Of a DNA stretch of 64,000 nt, positions 1-8,635 are shown one piece after another (position 1 is the first letter of the stretch; the number at the start of each line of letters is the position of its first letter). The notes beneath the pieces are model-generated. The model was not told the origin of the DNA, searched no databases, and saw nothing but the letters and a program-made list of their open reading frames with translations. The stretch spans positions 1 to 64,000 of the forward strand of contig CBDUXP010000017.1 of assembly GCA_965371225.1 (NCBI GenBank). The letters run 5' to 3'. The position numbers and the translations under genes were made by a program. This DNA is from CBDUXP01 sp965371225 [NCBI: uncultured bacterium]. Lineage in GTDB: Bacteria > Abyssobacteria > SURF-5 > CBDUXP01.

Positions 1-247
1 TTTCTGTAGTTCTCTGTCTTCCTTGGCGTGCTTGGCGTCCTTGGCGGTTCATCCTCACGGCACGGCGCGGCCCCCGTGCCCTACACCGATTGTCCCTTGG
101 TGTGCTTCGTGTCTTGGTGGTTCGTTTTCTGTAGTTCTCTGTCCTCCTTGGCGACCTTGGCGTCTTGGCGGTTCATTGTCACGGCACGGCTTCGTAGCCG
201 TGCCCTACACCGATTTCCCCTTGGTGTCCTTGGTGTCTTGGTGGTTA
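1..247. repeat. Tandem intergenic repeat, two ~125-base copies with hairpins
   Basis: Two imperfect copies begin at 1 and 126. Each carries, in order, a CTGTAGTTCTCTGTC block, several CCTTGGCG-type short direct repeats, a GGCACGG/CCGTGCC hairpin followed by CTACACCGAT, and CTTGGTGTCTTGGTGGTT. In the second copy the hairpin is perfect: GGCACGGCT at 183-191, TCGT loop, AGCCGTGCC at 196-204. In the first it is 59-65 with 74-80. The last CTTGGTGGTTA block supplies the TAA stop (245-247) of the minus-strand gene next to it. Short ORFs called here translate to NHQDTK-like peptides and are artefacts. The left edge may continue outside the window. Confidence 0.85.
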
Positions 248-3200
248 GATCTTTTCCAACAACTCCGCCACGTGCTGCGCGCGGATGGGCGCGCCCATGT
301 CGGTGAACAACCGCTGCGCCTCGCACAACTCCCGCTCACGCGTGTCGGCGTCGCCGGTAAGCCGCGCGAGTTCGGCAAGTTCGACGCGAAGGAACGGTTC
401 CATGATCGCGCCGCCGGTCTCTTGGACGAGTTCCAAGCCACGATCCAGCGCCGCCTGAATCTGCTCCCGCGCGTCCGCACCCTCGGTCCCCAACAGCACG
501 CGCGCCAGCGCGTACTGCGCCTGGCACTCCTGAAACTTCACGCCGCGGTCCACGGCCATGGCCACCGCCTCGTCCGCCGTCGCCCGCGCGCGCTTCAGCT
601 CGCCCCGGCCCAGGTACCCTTGCGCAAGGAGCGCAAGATACTCAGCTTCGAAGTGCCGGACGACCCGGTCGCGACGGGATATCTGTATGGCCTCTCCGAG
701 CACGGCCGTCAGGTTCTCCCAATCCTGGGCGGCCGAGAAGCCGTACGCAAGCCAACCTCTCGCCAGCACCCGCGAGTGCGAACTGCCAATCGTTTCGGCA
801 ATATGCAAGCCTTCCTGCCCGTGCGCCTGCGCCGCCGCGGTCGCGCCCTGAAGGGCCTCGACGCCGCACAAGTAGCCTGCTCCCCAGCCCAGGGTTTCGG
901 TCTCGCCCATTTGGCGGCCCGCATCGAGTGCTTGTCGGCACAAGCGTTCCCCGTCAGACGCCCGTCCTGTAAGCGCAAGGAAGTACCCTGCCTGAACGCG
1001 CGCCAGCACGTGTATGCGAAACCCAACGATCTCGAGATCGAAATCGGGATCCTCACGCGTCAACTCCATGCTGTGCTGCGCCGCGGCGAGAGCGTCATCC
1101 AGACGTCCGATGGCGAAGAGCGACACGGCATCCATCCACGAGTCAAGGCCGCGTGCCTCAGCGATCCGTGCCGCCTCCTCCGCAAACTCCACGTTCGCCC
1201 GCACGTCCCCTTCCGTATACCCTCGAATCGCGCCATAGATACCGTGCAGAAGCCACAAGCCGCGCATATCGTTGAGGCGTGTGGCCAGTTCTTTGCCTCG
1301 CTCGAAGAACCCGGTCGCCTCCTCGGCGGACATGCCGGCGCGCCAGCCCCAGTTCAACATCTGGAAGCAGGCCTCCGCAGCCAACCTGTCCGACTCCTCG
1401 GACTCCGGCAATGCCGCAACCAAGACGCCCACCTGTTGCCAATGGTGCAGGGCGGCCGGGATGTCGCTGCTTCCGATCCACCGGGCGGCGCGGCGATGCC
1501 ATTGGGCGGCGGGGAGGTGGTCGCCGGCGGCTTCGTGGTGGTGGGCGAGAACGGCGGCGCGTTCGTCCAGGTCGTCGGAGTAGAGTGCTTCGATGGCCTG
1601 CGCGACGGCGGTGTGGGTGCGGGTGCGCCGGTCCGTGAGCTGGGAGTGGTACGCCACCTCCTGCGTCAAGGCGTGTTTGAAAATGTACTCGGCCTGGGGG
1701 TACTGGCCGGTGGCGTACAGGAATTGGGCGCCGACGAGCGCGTGGAGCACGGCCTCCAAGTCGACTGGCGCGTCGGCCAGCACACGGCGCAGCACCGGCT
1801 CGGAGAACGTGCGCCCGATGACCGCGGCCGTCTGCAGGATGTCCTTCTGGCCCTCGGGCAGCCGGTCGATGCGGGCGCTCAGCACCGCCTGTACGGTGGC
1901 GGGGATCGTCAACTCCTCAATGGGCCGCGTCAGGGTGTACGCCCCCTTCGCGCCGGCCAGCCCGCCGTGCTCGGCCAGGTCCTGCACCGCCTCCTCAATG
2001 AAGAACGGGTTGCCCCCGGTCCCGTCGCGAATGAGCTGCGGCACCCCGTTCAGGGACGGATCTTGGCCCAACAGATCATCCAGCATGTATGTCGTAGCCT
2101 CAGCATCCAGCGGCGCGAGCGCAATCTGTTGGTAGGTGGACTGCCGCGTCCACTCGGCCTCAAACTCGGGCCGGAAGCTCACGAGCAACAGCGCATGCGC
2201 CCCCGGCACCGCCTCCACGAACGCCTCCACGAACCCCAGACTCGCCGCATCGAACCAGTGCAAGTCCTCGAACAGCAGCACCGCGGGCGCGGTGGCCTGG
2301 CGCATGAGTTGCTGCACCATGCCGAACAACTGCCGCTGCTTGGCCTCCGGGGCCATCCCCTGGGGCACGGGCCGCTGCGCGTCGGGGATGCCCAGGAACT
2401 CGAACAGCACGGGCAGCACGTCATCGAACGCCTTATCGAGTAGCAGCAGCATGCCCGCCACCTTCTGCCGCGCCTGCTGGTCCGTGTCCTGTTCCGTGAC
2501 GCGGAAAAACCTGCGCATGAACTCGAGCATGGGCAAGAGCGGCACCGCCTTGCCGTGCGCCACCCCGTGCGCTTCGTAAACGGGGATGTGCTGCGCGCTG
2601 CACTGCTGCGTGAACTCGTAACACAACCGGCTCTTCCCCGTGCCCGCCAGTGCGACGACGCCCACCACCTGTCCGTCACCGCTGCGCGCCCGCTCCAGTG
2701 CGTCGTGCAACGTCCGCATCTCTCCGTCGCGGCCCACGAACTTGCTGAACCCCCCCGCGCGCGCCACGTCCAGGCGGCTGCGCGCGGCGCCCACCCCTTG
2801 CAGCTCCCGCACGCCCAGTTCGCCTTGCACGCCCTTGACCGTCATGGGCCCCAGGTCGCGCATAGCGAAGAACCCGCCCACGATGCTGGCCGTGTGTTCC
2901 GTCAGGAAGACCGTGCCCGGGTCCGCCATGGTCTCCATCCGTTGCGCGAGTCCGACCGTATGCCCGATGGCCGTGTAGTCCATGTGCAGGTCGTCACCGA
3001 TGGCGGCCACTACGACTTCACCCGAGTTCAACCCCAGCCGGACAGCAAAGTCCAGCCCCTGCTGCTTACGCACCTCCGAGGCGTACCGCTTCACGTCGTT
3101 CTGCAACTGCAACGCGGCGTAACACGCGCGTTGGGCGTGATCCTCGTGCGCAATCGGCGCCCCGAACAGCGCCATGATCCCGTCGCCCGTGAATTGCGTC

Positions 3201-3580
3201 ACGGTCCCTTCGTACCGGTGCACCCCGTCCGCCAGCACGTGGAAGAACCCGTCCATGATCGTGCGCCAGGCCTCCGCGTCCACCTGCTCCTGCAGGGCCA
3301 TGGAGCCGCGCACGTCCGCGAACAGCACCGTCACCTGCTTGCGCTCCCCCTCGATGGCGCCGCGGCTATGCAGAATCTTGTCCGCCAGATGTTGCGGCGG
3401 GGTGAAGGAACGCGGCTCGGGGGTCGCCGCGCCGACCGCCGCGCCGCAACTGTCACAGAATTGGGCATTGATCCGCAGGTTGCTCGTGCACGAGGGGCAG
3501 GTGGTAGTCAGCGCCCCGCCGCAGCCGTCGCAGAACGCTGCGCCCTCCCTGTTTTCTTGCCCACACGCTGGACACCCCAT
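245..3580 (-). CDS. Zinc-ribbon / class III nucleotide cyclase / AAA ATPase / TPR signalling protein
   Basis: Predicted protein of 1111 residues. The N-terminus has CPAC...CDGC and CPSC...CDSC pairs, two zinc ribbons. A class III cyclase domain follows: FADVRGSM and FTGDGIMALFG hold the two metal-binding aspartates, then GHTVGLAQRM. Next is an AAA/STAND-type ATPase with Walker A GTGKSRL and a Walker B-like LLFEDLHWFD, and the C-terminal third is helical and TPR-like. This architecture is common in multidomain regulatory proteins; whether it makes cAMP is inferred. ATG at 3580 is preferred over an upstream in-frame start at 3661 because GAGGGGG lies just ahead of it and the zinc ribbon begins at once. 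The stop codon lies inside the tandem repeat. Divergent from the rhomboid gene. Confidence 0.9.
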   Translation of the reverse strand: MGCPACGQENREGAAFCDGCGGALTTTCPSCTSNLRINAQFCDSCGAAVGAATPEPRSFTPPQHLADKILHSRGAIEGERKQVTVLFADVRGSMALQEQVDAEAWRTIMDGFFHVLADGVHRYEGTVTQFTGDGIMALFGAPIAHEDHAQRACYAALQLQNDVKRYASEVRKQQGLDFAVRLGLNSGEVVVAAIGDDLHMDYTAIGHTVGLAQRMETMADPGTVFLTEHTASIVGGFFAMRDLGPMTVKGVQGELGVRELQGVGAARSRLDVARAGGFSKFVGRDGEMRTLHDALERARSGDGQVVGVVALAGTGKSRLCYEFTQQCSAQHIPVYEAHGVAHGKAVPLLPMLEFMRRFFRVTEQDTDQQARQKVAGMLLLLDKAFDDVLPVLFEFLGIPDAQRPVPQGMAPEAKQRQLFGMVQQLMRQATAPAVLLFEDLHWFDAASLGFVEAFVEAVPGAHALLLVSFRPEFEAEWTRQSTYQQIALAPLDAEATTYMLDDLLGQDPSLNGVPQLIRDGTGGNPFFIEEAVQDLAEHGGLAGAKGAYTLTRPIEELTIPATVQAVLSARIDRLPEGQKDILQTAAVIGRTFSEPVLRRVLADAPVDLEAVLHALVGAQFLYATGQYPQAEYIFKHALTQEVAYHSQLTDRRTRTHTAVAQAIEALYSDDLDERAAVLAHHHEAAGDHLPAAQWHRRAARWIGSSDIPAALHHWQQVGVLVAALPESEESDRLAAEACFQMLNWGWRAGMSAEEATGFFERGKELATRLNDMRGLWLLHGIYGAIRGYTEGDVRANVEFAEEAARIAEARGLDSWMDAVSLFAIGRLDDALAAAQHSMELTREDPDFDLEIVGFRIHVLARVQAGYFLALTGRASDGERLCRQALDAGRQMGETETLGWGAGYLCGVEALQGATAAAQAHGQEGLHIAETIGSSHSRVLARGWLAYGFSAAQDWENLTAVLGEAIQISRRDRVVRHFEAEYLALLAQGYLGRGELKRARATADEAVAMAVDRGVKFQECQAQYALARVLLGTEGADAREQIQAALDRGLELVQETGGAIMEPFLRVELAELARLTGDADTRERELCEAQRLFTDMGAPIRAQHVAELLEKI

Positions 3581-3647
3581 GCCCAATCCCCCTCGGAAGC
3601 CGCAACCGCGCTTGGTCCGTAGCATATCGCAGGCGGGACACGGGGGT

Positions 3648-3676
3648 TTGCTGGCTGGCACCTGTTGGCATATAAT
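3648..3676 (+). promoter_or_regulatory. Sigma70-like promoter for the rhomboid gene
   Basis: TTGCTG at 3648-3653, 17 bases, then a perfect TATAAT at 3671-3676. Transcription would start near 3683, exactly where an ATG lies, so any transcript would begin with a leaderless small ORF that ends on the rhomboid start codon. The -35 match is only partial. Confidence 0.5.
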
Positions 3677-3682
3677 CTCACC

Positions 3683-3835
3683 ATGCCTGCGGAGGCCGTG
3701 GCGGAGGGTCGGACGGGGGATGCCGGCGGGCGGCGCAGGGACACCGCTTCATTGTCGACCAGGATGCACTGTTCCGTCAGCGGCGGCCTGCACAACGCGC
3801 TGCGCCGCTGCGCGGGGGGCCGGGTGGGCGCATGA
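3683..3835 (+). CDS. Candidate 50-residue leader ORF coupled to the rhomboid gene
   Basis: An ATG at 3683, about 7 bases after the TATAAT, opens a 50-codon frame that stops at TGA 3833-3835. The stop overlaps the rhomboid start as ATGA (3832-3835). The product would be Arg- and Gly-rich with two cysteines and no recognisable domain. It could be a leaderless small protein, a leader peptide that couples translation into the next gene, or chance. No Shine-Dalgarno could fit if transcription starts at the predicted base. No homology is claimed. Confidence 0.22.
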   Translation: MPAEAVAEGRTGDAGGRRRDTASLSTRMHCSVSGGLHNALRRCAGGRVGA

Positions 3836-5772
3836 TCCCGTGGGGTGACGACTTGCCGCTGGCCCGGCGGCCGATTGCAACGTATGGGCTGGCAATCGCC
3901 ACCGTGCTGCTGCTTCTGTTTCTGGCGCCGCAGTCGGGGTTCGCCGGTCTGGGCCGCGTCTACGGCTTCGCCCCGGCCGGCAGTGACCTCTGGCGCTTCC
4001 TGAGCGCGATCCTTCTGAGCGGGACGGCGCTGCACATGGCCTTCGGGCTGCTGTTCCTGGTGAGCATGGGACGCCTGGTGGAGGACACGGTCGGGCGGCC
4101 GGCGTTCGTGCTCTATTACCTCATGGGTGGTGCGTTCACGTTCGGGTTCTATTTCGCCGTCTACCCGGATAGCGCGCATCCGATTCTCGGCGCTCCGGGT
4201 GCGGTGGGCGCGATTCTCGCGGCTTATCTCGTGCTGTTTCCCAAGGGGAACGTGCGGTTCATCTACTGGGCGTGGTACTGGCGAGGCAGCGTGTTCGTCC
4301 CCGCGTGGCTGTGTGTGGCGCTGTGGTTCGGTGTGGAGTTCCTGGTGGGGTATCGCGACTTCGTCGCCGGCGGCCCCTACCCCATCGCCGGGTGGGCGTT
4401 TGCGGGTGGCTGTGCGGCCGGGGCGCTCATCGCCTTGCCCCTGCGCTTGATCGCCGCGCGCTTGGCCCCGGCCTTCGTGGAGAGCGAGGATGCACACGTG
4501 CACATGCCGGCAGTGGTACAACAGCAGGCGCAGGCGCAGTGGCGGGCGGAGAGCAGCGGGTCGGGGGAGATCCTGCAGGACGCGGCCGGCGCCTGGGCGG
4601 CCCGCATCAACGACCGGCTCACGGAAGGCAATGCCGGGGGGGCGCTCCGCCTGTTCGAGCGGCATACGGGCACTCACTCGATGAACGCGATCGAGCCTGC
4701 GACGCGCTACTGGCTCACCGAAGCGTGTCTGGCGAAGGGCCGATACTGGCGCGCGGCGACCCTGCTGGAGAGCCTGCTCGCGGGCGGGTGCCCGCCGCCG
4801 CTGGCGACGCGTGCGCACGCGCTGCTTGCCGCGCTGTACGGCGAGCACCCGTATTTCCATGAAAGTGCGATGCCCCACTTGGAGGCGGCTCAAGCGGACA
4901 TCCCGGCGGGCACGCCGGCTGCCGATCTCCTGCTCGAGGTGGCGCGCCGGGTGGAGGCGGCGCGCGAGCATGACTTAACGATGAGCCAGCGCGACCGGCT
5001 GTGTCTGATGCGGGAGACGCAAGAGAGTTACCGCATTGTGGAGGCCGCCCCGTTGGTGGCCCAGGCGACGGGCCGGAGCGTCAAGGAGGTCATGCGAGAC
5101 CTGCGAAATAATCCGGGCATCCTGGCGTGGAAAGTGCCGCGGCAGCGCGCGTTGGATTTGGCCGCGGCGCTGGGGCACGCGGGCATCCACGTGGGGCTGG
5201 TGCCGCTGATGGCGTTGCGCGGCCACGGCAAGACGGAGCCGGTCGAGCATGTAAGCGTGCAAGGCCCGGGCCTCGAATTTGGCCTCGCCGGCGAAACGCT
5301 GCAGGTGCCGTGGGGAAATCTGGCGTTGGTGACCGGCGGCTTTCTTATGCTCACGACCGAGCAGCAGCAGCGGGTGTACGAGGAGGCGCGCGACGCGGCC
5401 CTGCAGAGCGGCGATGCCATGGGCTCGTTCGATTCGATGGTGCGCGAGCTGCGGCATCTGACCCTGGTGGACTTCTGGCTGCGGGAACCGCGGCGGCACC
5501 TGCGCGTCCGCGAACATCCCTTGCGCTTGCCGGAGGCGCAGTTACAAGCGGTCGTGTCCGCCATCCTGCGGGCGGCGCCGGACCTGCCCAAGAACTCGGG
5601 CCTCAATGCCGTGGCGAGCGGCGTGGTACCCGCCGATTGTCTGTTCGACGGGCGCGACTACTTCACGTATTACGGGACCTGGCAGCTCCAGTTGCAGGAT
5701 TGGGACGCGTTACCGGCCGTGAGCGATTCCCTGCTGCACAATCTCACAGCAGCACTGTCGTCCAGCCTGTAG
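3832..5772 (+). CDS. Rhomboid-fold membrane protein, predicted protease-dead, with large C-terminal domain
   Basis: 646 residues. The start MIPWGDD...RRPIATY matches typical rhomboid N-termini and about six membrane segments span residues 17-210. LHMAFGLLFL (TM2) and the glycine-rich TM4 and TM6 fit the rhomboid fold. The catalytic GxSG is GAPG (120-123), putting Pro122 in place of serine (codon CCG), and the TM6 histidine position reads GWAFAGG with no histidine. It should therefore be a pseudoprotease. Residues 215-646 are soluble: a helical TPR-like stretch, then a segment near 400-450 with an AAALGHAGIHVGLVP-type alpha/beta pattern resembling an L7/L12-C-like fold (inference). Function is unknown; binding or chaperoning of membrane clients, as in iRhoms and derlins, is an analogy only. 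Confidence 0.85.
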   Translation: MIPWGDDLPLARRPIATYGLAIATVLLLLFLAPQSGFAGLGRVYGFAPAGSDLWRFLSAILLSGTALHMAFGLLFLVSMGRLVEDTVGRPAFVLYYLMGGAFTFGFYFAVYPDSAHPILGAPGAVGAILAAYLVLFPKGNVRFIYWAWYWRGSVFVPAWLCVALWFGVEFLVGYRDFVAGGPYPIAGWAFAGGCAAGALIALPLRLIAARLAPAFVESEDAHVHMPAVVQQQAQAQWRAESSGSGEILQDAAGAWAARINDRLTEGNAGGALRLFERHTGTHSMNAIEPATRYWLTEACLAKGRYWRAATLLESLLAGGCPPPLATRAHALLAALYGEHPYFHESAMPHLEAAQADIPAGTPAADLLLEVARRVEAAREHDLTMSQRDRLCLMRETQESYRIVEAAPLVAQATGRSVKEVMRDLRNNPGILAWKVPRQRALDLAAALGHAGIHVGLVPLMALRGHGKTEPVEHVSVQGPGLEFGLAGETLQVPWGNLALVTGGFLMLTTEQQQRVYEEARDAALQSGDAMGSFDSMVRELRHLTLVDFWLREPRRHLRVREHPLRLPEAQLQAVVSAILRAAPDLPKNSGLNAVASGVVPADCLFDGRDYFTYYGTWQLQLQDWDALPAVSDSLLHNLTAALSSSL

Positions 5773-5849
5773 CGACGGCGGCGGCTCATGGGTCGGCCGC
5801 AACACACCTGTGGTGAAGCGTCCGCGTCGCTCGACGTACAGGCCGCAGG

Positions 5850-7046
5850 TTACTGCAGCATCCGGCGGGAGACGACGATGCGCTGCACCTCGCCCGTGCC
5901 CTCGAAGATGTCGTACACTTTGATGTCGCGGAACCACTTTTCCACGTACGCGTCGTGCATGAGCCCGTGTGCTTCCATGAGCTGCACCGCGTCGCTGGTG
6001 ACCTCCACCCCCATCCGGCCGCAGTAGGCCTTACACATGGACGCCTCCATGGAGTTGGGGATGCCCTGATCGGCGAGCCAGCCGGCATGCCAGCAGAGCA
6101 GGCGGCCGGTCTGGATCTTCCGGTGCATGTCCGCCAGCCGGACCTTGAGCAGGTGGTAGCGAGGCAGCGGGCGGTCCAGCATGTAGGTGTTCGTCAGGAA
6201 TTCGTGCACGCGTTCATAGGCGGCGCGAGCAATCCCCACGGCGATGATGGCCACCAGGGGGCGCGTCGCATCGAACGTCTTCATCGCGGTTTTGAACCCG
6301 CCGCTCGCCTGCTTCTCGTAGTGCTCTTCCCCGCCCAGGAGGTTTTCCTTGGGCACCACGCAGTCCTCGTACACCAGTTCGGCGGTCTCCGACGCGCGGA
6401 GGCCCATCTTGTCCTCGATCTTGCCGACGCGGAAGCCCGGCGTGTCGTTCGGGACCACGAACGCTCGGTGCGCTTCACGCCCCTGATTCGGGTCCAAGGT
6501 CGCAAACACCACGTTCCACTCGGCGCGCGCGCCGTTCGTGATGAAGCACTTGGTGCCGTTGATGACGTAGTTGTCGCCATCCTTGCGGCAGGTGGTGCGA
6601 ATGGCGGCGGCGTCGGAGCCGGCGCCGGGCTCCGTCAGGGCGTACGCGCCCCAGCGCAACCTATCGTCCTGCTCGAAGGGGCCGAGGAACCGTTCCTTCT
6701 GTTCGGGGGTGCCGGTGATGCTCACGGGCGGGCCGCCCAGACCCGGCCCCGGCTGGGCCAGCGCGATCGCCGCATCGCCCCAGCCGAATTCCTCTGCACC
6801 AATGAGCATGTTGCGGTTGTTGAAGCGCACGGTCGGCCGGCCGTTGTCGCCCCCGTCCGTGTCCTGGCGCTGCCCGCGGCCCGCGCTCTGGCGCATGCGG
6901 GTGATCTGCTGGAGCGTCCGGAAGGTCTCCTCCGGCACCTCCCCCGTGCGGTCGGCTTCCAAGGACGCTGGCCGTAAGATGGACTCGGCGATCTGGTGGG
7001 CCATTGTCTTCATCTGTTGCTGCTGTTCGGAGAGCGTGAAGTCCAT
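5850..7046 (-). CDS. Acyl-CoA dehydrogenase, catalytic-base subunit of a probable heteromeric pair
   Basis: 398 residues, acyl-CoA dehydrogenase fold. It has TEPGAGSD (138-145), which contacts FAD and substrate, and the C-terminal FEGTGEVQR (from 381) with Glu382 at the usual catalytic-base position. It lacks the second set of FAD contacts: the RxxFGxxIxxxQ segment reads TYMLDRPLPRYHLL and the GGxGY segment reads MEAHGL (from 357). A Gly/Asp/Arg-rich insertion lies at about 55-75. Its gene follows 15 bases after the other dehydrogenase. Such split motifs are known in alpha2beta2 dehydrogenases of actinobacterial sterol side-chain breakdown. Substrate is unknown; a bulky acyl-CoA is an inference. 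Confidence 0.9.
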   Translation of the reverse strand: MDFTLSEQQQQMKTMAHQIAESILRPASLEADRTGEVPEETFRTLQQITRMRQSAGRGQRQDTDGGDNGRPTVRFNNRNMLIGAEEFGWGDAAIALAQPGPGLGGPPVSITGTPEQKERFLGPFEQDDRLRWGAYALTEPGAGSDAAAIRTTCRKDGDNYVINGTKCFITNGARAEWNVVFATLDPNQGREAHRAFVVPNDTPGFRVGKIEDKMGLRASETAELVYEDCVVPKENLLGGEEHYEKQASGGFKTAMKTFDATRPLVAIIAVGIARAAYERVHEFLTNTYMLDRPLPRYHLLKVRLADMHRKIQTGRLLCWHAGWLADQGIPNSMEASMCKAYCGRMGVEVTSDAVQLMEAHGLMHDAYVEKWFRDIKVYDIFEGTGEVQRIVVSRRMLQ

Positions 7047-7061
7047 GATCGGTCCTCCTGC

Positions 7062-8198
7062 CTAGGCCAGCAGCGCGTCGGCCAGCGCGATGGCTTGCAG
7101 TTCCGAGATGCCGTGGAGCACTTCTTGCGCGCGGGCGTCGCGCATCCACTTTTCGGCGGGATGGTCCTTGATGTATCCGTGGCCCCCGAGGATTTGTACT
7201 CCCTCACAGGCCACGAACCGGGCGGTTTCCGCGACTTGCAGCAGCGCTTCCGGGACAGCCACGGCGCCGTCGCCTCCCCCGGCCAGCTCCGTGGCAGCAT
7301 GCCAGGTTTGCCATCGGGCGCCGTTGACGAGAATGCCGCTGTCCGCCAGCTTGAACGCGATGGCCTGGTGCTCGCTGATGGGCTTGCCGAACGTCACCCG
7401 GTCCTTCGAATACCAGACGGAGTAGTCGCACGATGCGCGCGCGAGGCCCACCGACCGCGCGGCCCCGAGGACCTGGACTTTGCGCAATGCAGTCTTGACC
7501 GCCGCCAGGTCGGTGGAACCGGCAAGCAGTTCGGCCGGGGTGTTGTCCAGCGCGATGGGGTTGGTGGTCAGCGTGTGCAGCCCGACCTTAACGTCCGCCG
7601 GGTCCACGCTCAGCCCCTGGGCCCCCGCACGGACGACGTACACGCGGATGCCGTCTTCCCCGTCCGTGCCGGCCACGCGGGCGGTGACGAGGAAGTAGTC
7701 CGCCGCCTCGGCGGCAATCACGAGTAGCTTCCGGCCCGTCAGGGTGACACTTTCGCCGTCGCCCGAGGCCACGGTTTCCGTCTCGCCCAGCGTGGTGCCG
7801 GCCACGGGTTCGTGCCACGCCAGGCTCGCCGTGTACGTGCTGTTGGCGGGTTCGGTGAACGGCGTCAGGAGCGTCTGCTGCTGTGCGTCGCTGCCCAACG
7901 TCAAGACCACGTGAATGGGTCCGCCACTGCGGTCCAAGTCGGCCGCTGCGCCCACGTCACCCACCGCCAGTTCTTCGTTCACCAGGACGTGAGCCGCCAG
8001 GTCCAGGCCCTGCCCGCCGAGGGCTTCGGGGATGGCCAGGCTAGTCATGCCGAGTTCGTGGAACGCCTTGCGCAGTTCATCGCTGACCTGCCCAGCCTTC
8101 TCGAACTCGCGCAAGTGCGGGCGCAGCTGTTCCATGGCGAAGTCCGCAACCGTGTCTTTAATGAGTTGCAGGTCTTCATCCAAACCGAAATCAATCAT
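7062..8198 (-). CDS. Acyl-CoA dehydrogenase, FAD-clamp subunit lacking the catalytic glutamate
   Basis: 378 residues from the ATG at 8198, preceded by GGGGGA. A longer upstream frame to 8447 looks untranslated. RVTFGKPISEHQ (267-278) and GGHGY (338-342), the FAD contacts normally given by the neighbouring subunit, are intact. The TEPxAGSD segment is degenerate (LAWHEPVAG) and the catalytic YEGT is LHGIS (361-365), so the base is missing. It is the mirror image of the downstream subunit, and the two genes form an operon. The pair is predicted to assemble shared active sites with one FAD per heterodimer. Alone it should be inactive. Confidence 0.88.
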   Translation of the reverse strand: MIDFGLDEDLQLIKDTVADFAMEQLRPHLREFEKAGQVSDELRKAFHELGMTSLAIPEALGGQGLDLAAHVLVNEELAVGDVGAAADLDRSGGPIHVVLTLGSDAQQQTLLTPFTEPANSTYTASLAWHEPVAGTTLGETETVASGDGESVTLTGRKLLVIAAEAADYFLVTARVAGTDGEDGIRVYVVRAGAQGLSVDPADVKVGLHTLTTNPIALDNTPAELLAGSTDLAAVKTALRKVQVLGAARSVGLARASCDYSVWYSKDRVTFGKPISEHQAIAFKLADSGILVNGARWQTWHAATELAGGGDGAVAVPEALLQVAETARFVACEGVQILGGHGYIKDHPAEKWMRDARAQEVLHGISELQAIALADALLA

Positions 8199-8635
8199 GG
8201 AGTGGTCCCCCGGGGGCCGCTGCGACCGGTGGTGCGTTGCATGCTCGGAGCCAGTATGGGCACTGAAACTGCGACCGAAACTGCGGTGGAGTAAATGGCG
8301 TTTACCTTTACCGCATGAAGTATACCCGGAATCTGGCCCATTGGCCAAATTTAGGTTTCCGCCTGCACCCCACCCGGGCATCGGGCAAAAGATGCGGGCC
8401 GTCACGGCGAAGGGGTACGCCGGGATGAACAGGCGGCTATCGCGCATGCTCCCAGGAAATGCCGGGCCATCCCATGCTTACGAATCTGTATAAGTGGCAA
8501 ATTATATAATTAGTTACATCATACTAATCAATCTTTTACATTAGGTAGGATATCGGCTGTTGGCCCCCGCGGCGCTTCCCGCGGCAGGGCAGGCGGCCGG
8601 GAATTCATTTCCCGCGAAGCGTCGAGATGTGGTTT
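8199..8635. other. Lower-GC intergenic segment
   Basis: No convincing gene. From about 8490 to 8550 the sequence is strongly AT-rich, unlike its surroundings. A small hairpin CGGGAA-TTCAT-TTCCCG lies near 8598-8616 within a larger imperfect inverted repeat (CGCTTCCCGCGG against CCCGCGAAGCG), which could terminate the TfoX-like gene transcript. The part next to 8198 should hold the promoter of the dehydrogenase operon. Confidence 0.5.

Noticed and set aside
81-480. Short ORFs with NHQDTK/TPRTPR-like peptides
   Set aside because: They read through the tandem DNA repeat and have no independent coding evidence.
23-2443. Long plus-strand ORF of 806 codons opposite the cyclase-ATPase gene
   Set aside because: No domain in its translation; the minus-strand frame holds intact zinc-ribbon, cyclase and ATPase motifs. 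High GC makes antisense frames stop-free.
3508-4971. Minus-strand ORF of 487 codons opposite the rhomboid gene
   Set aside because: Arg/Gln-rich antisense translation with no motif; the plus frame has a clear membrane protein.
8199-8447. N-terminal extension of the acyl-CoA dehydrogenase
   Set aside because: The residues match nothing in the family and a good ATG with ribosome site lies at 8198.
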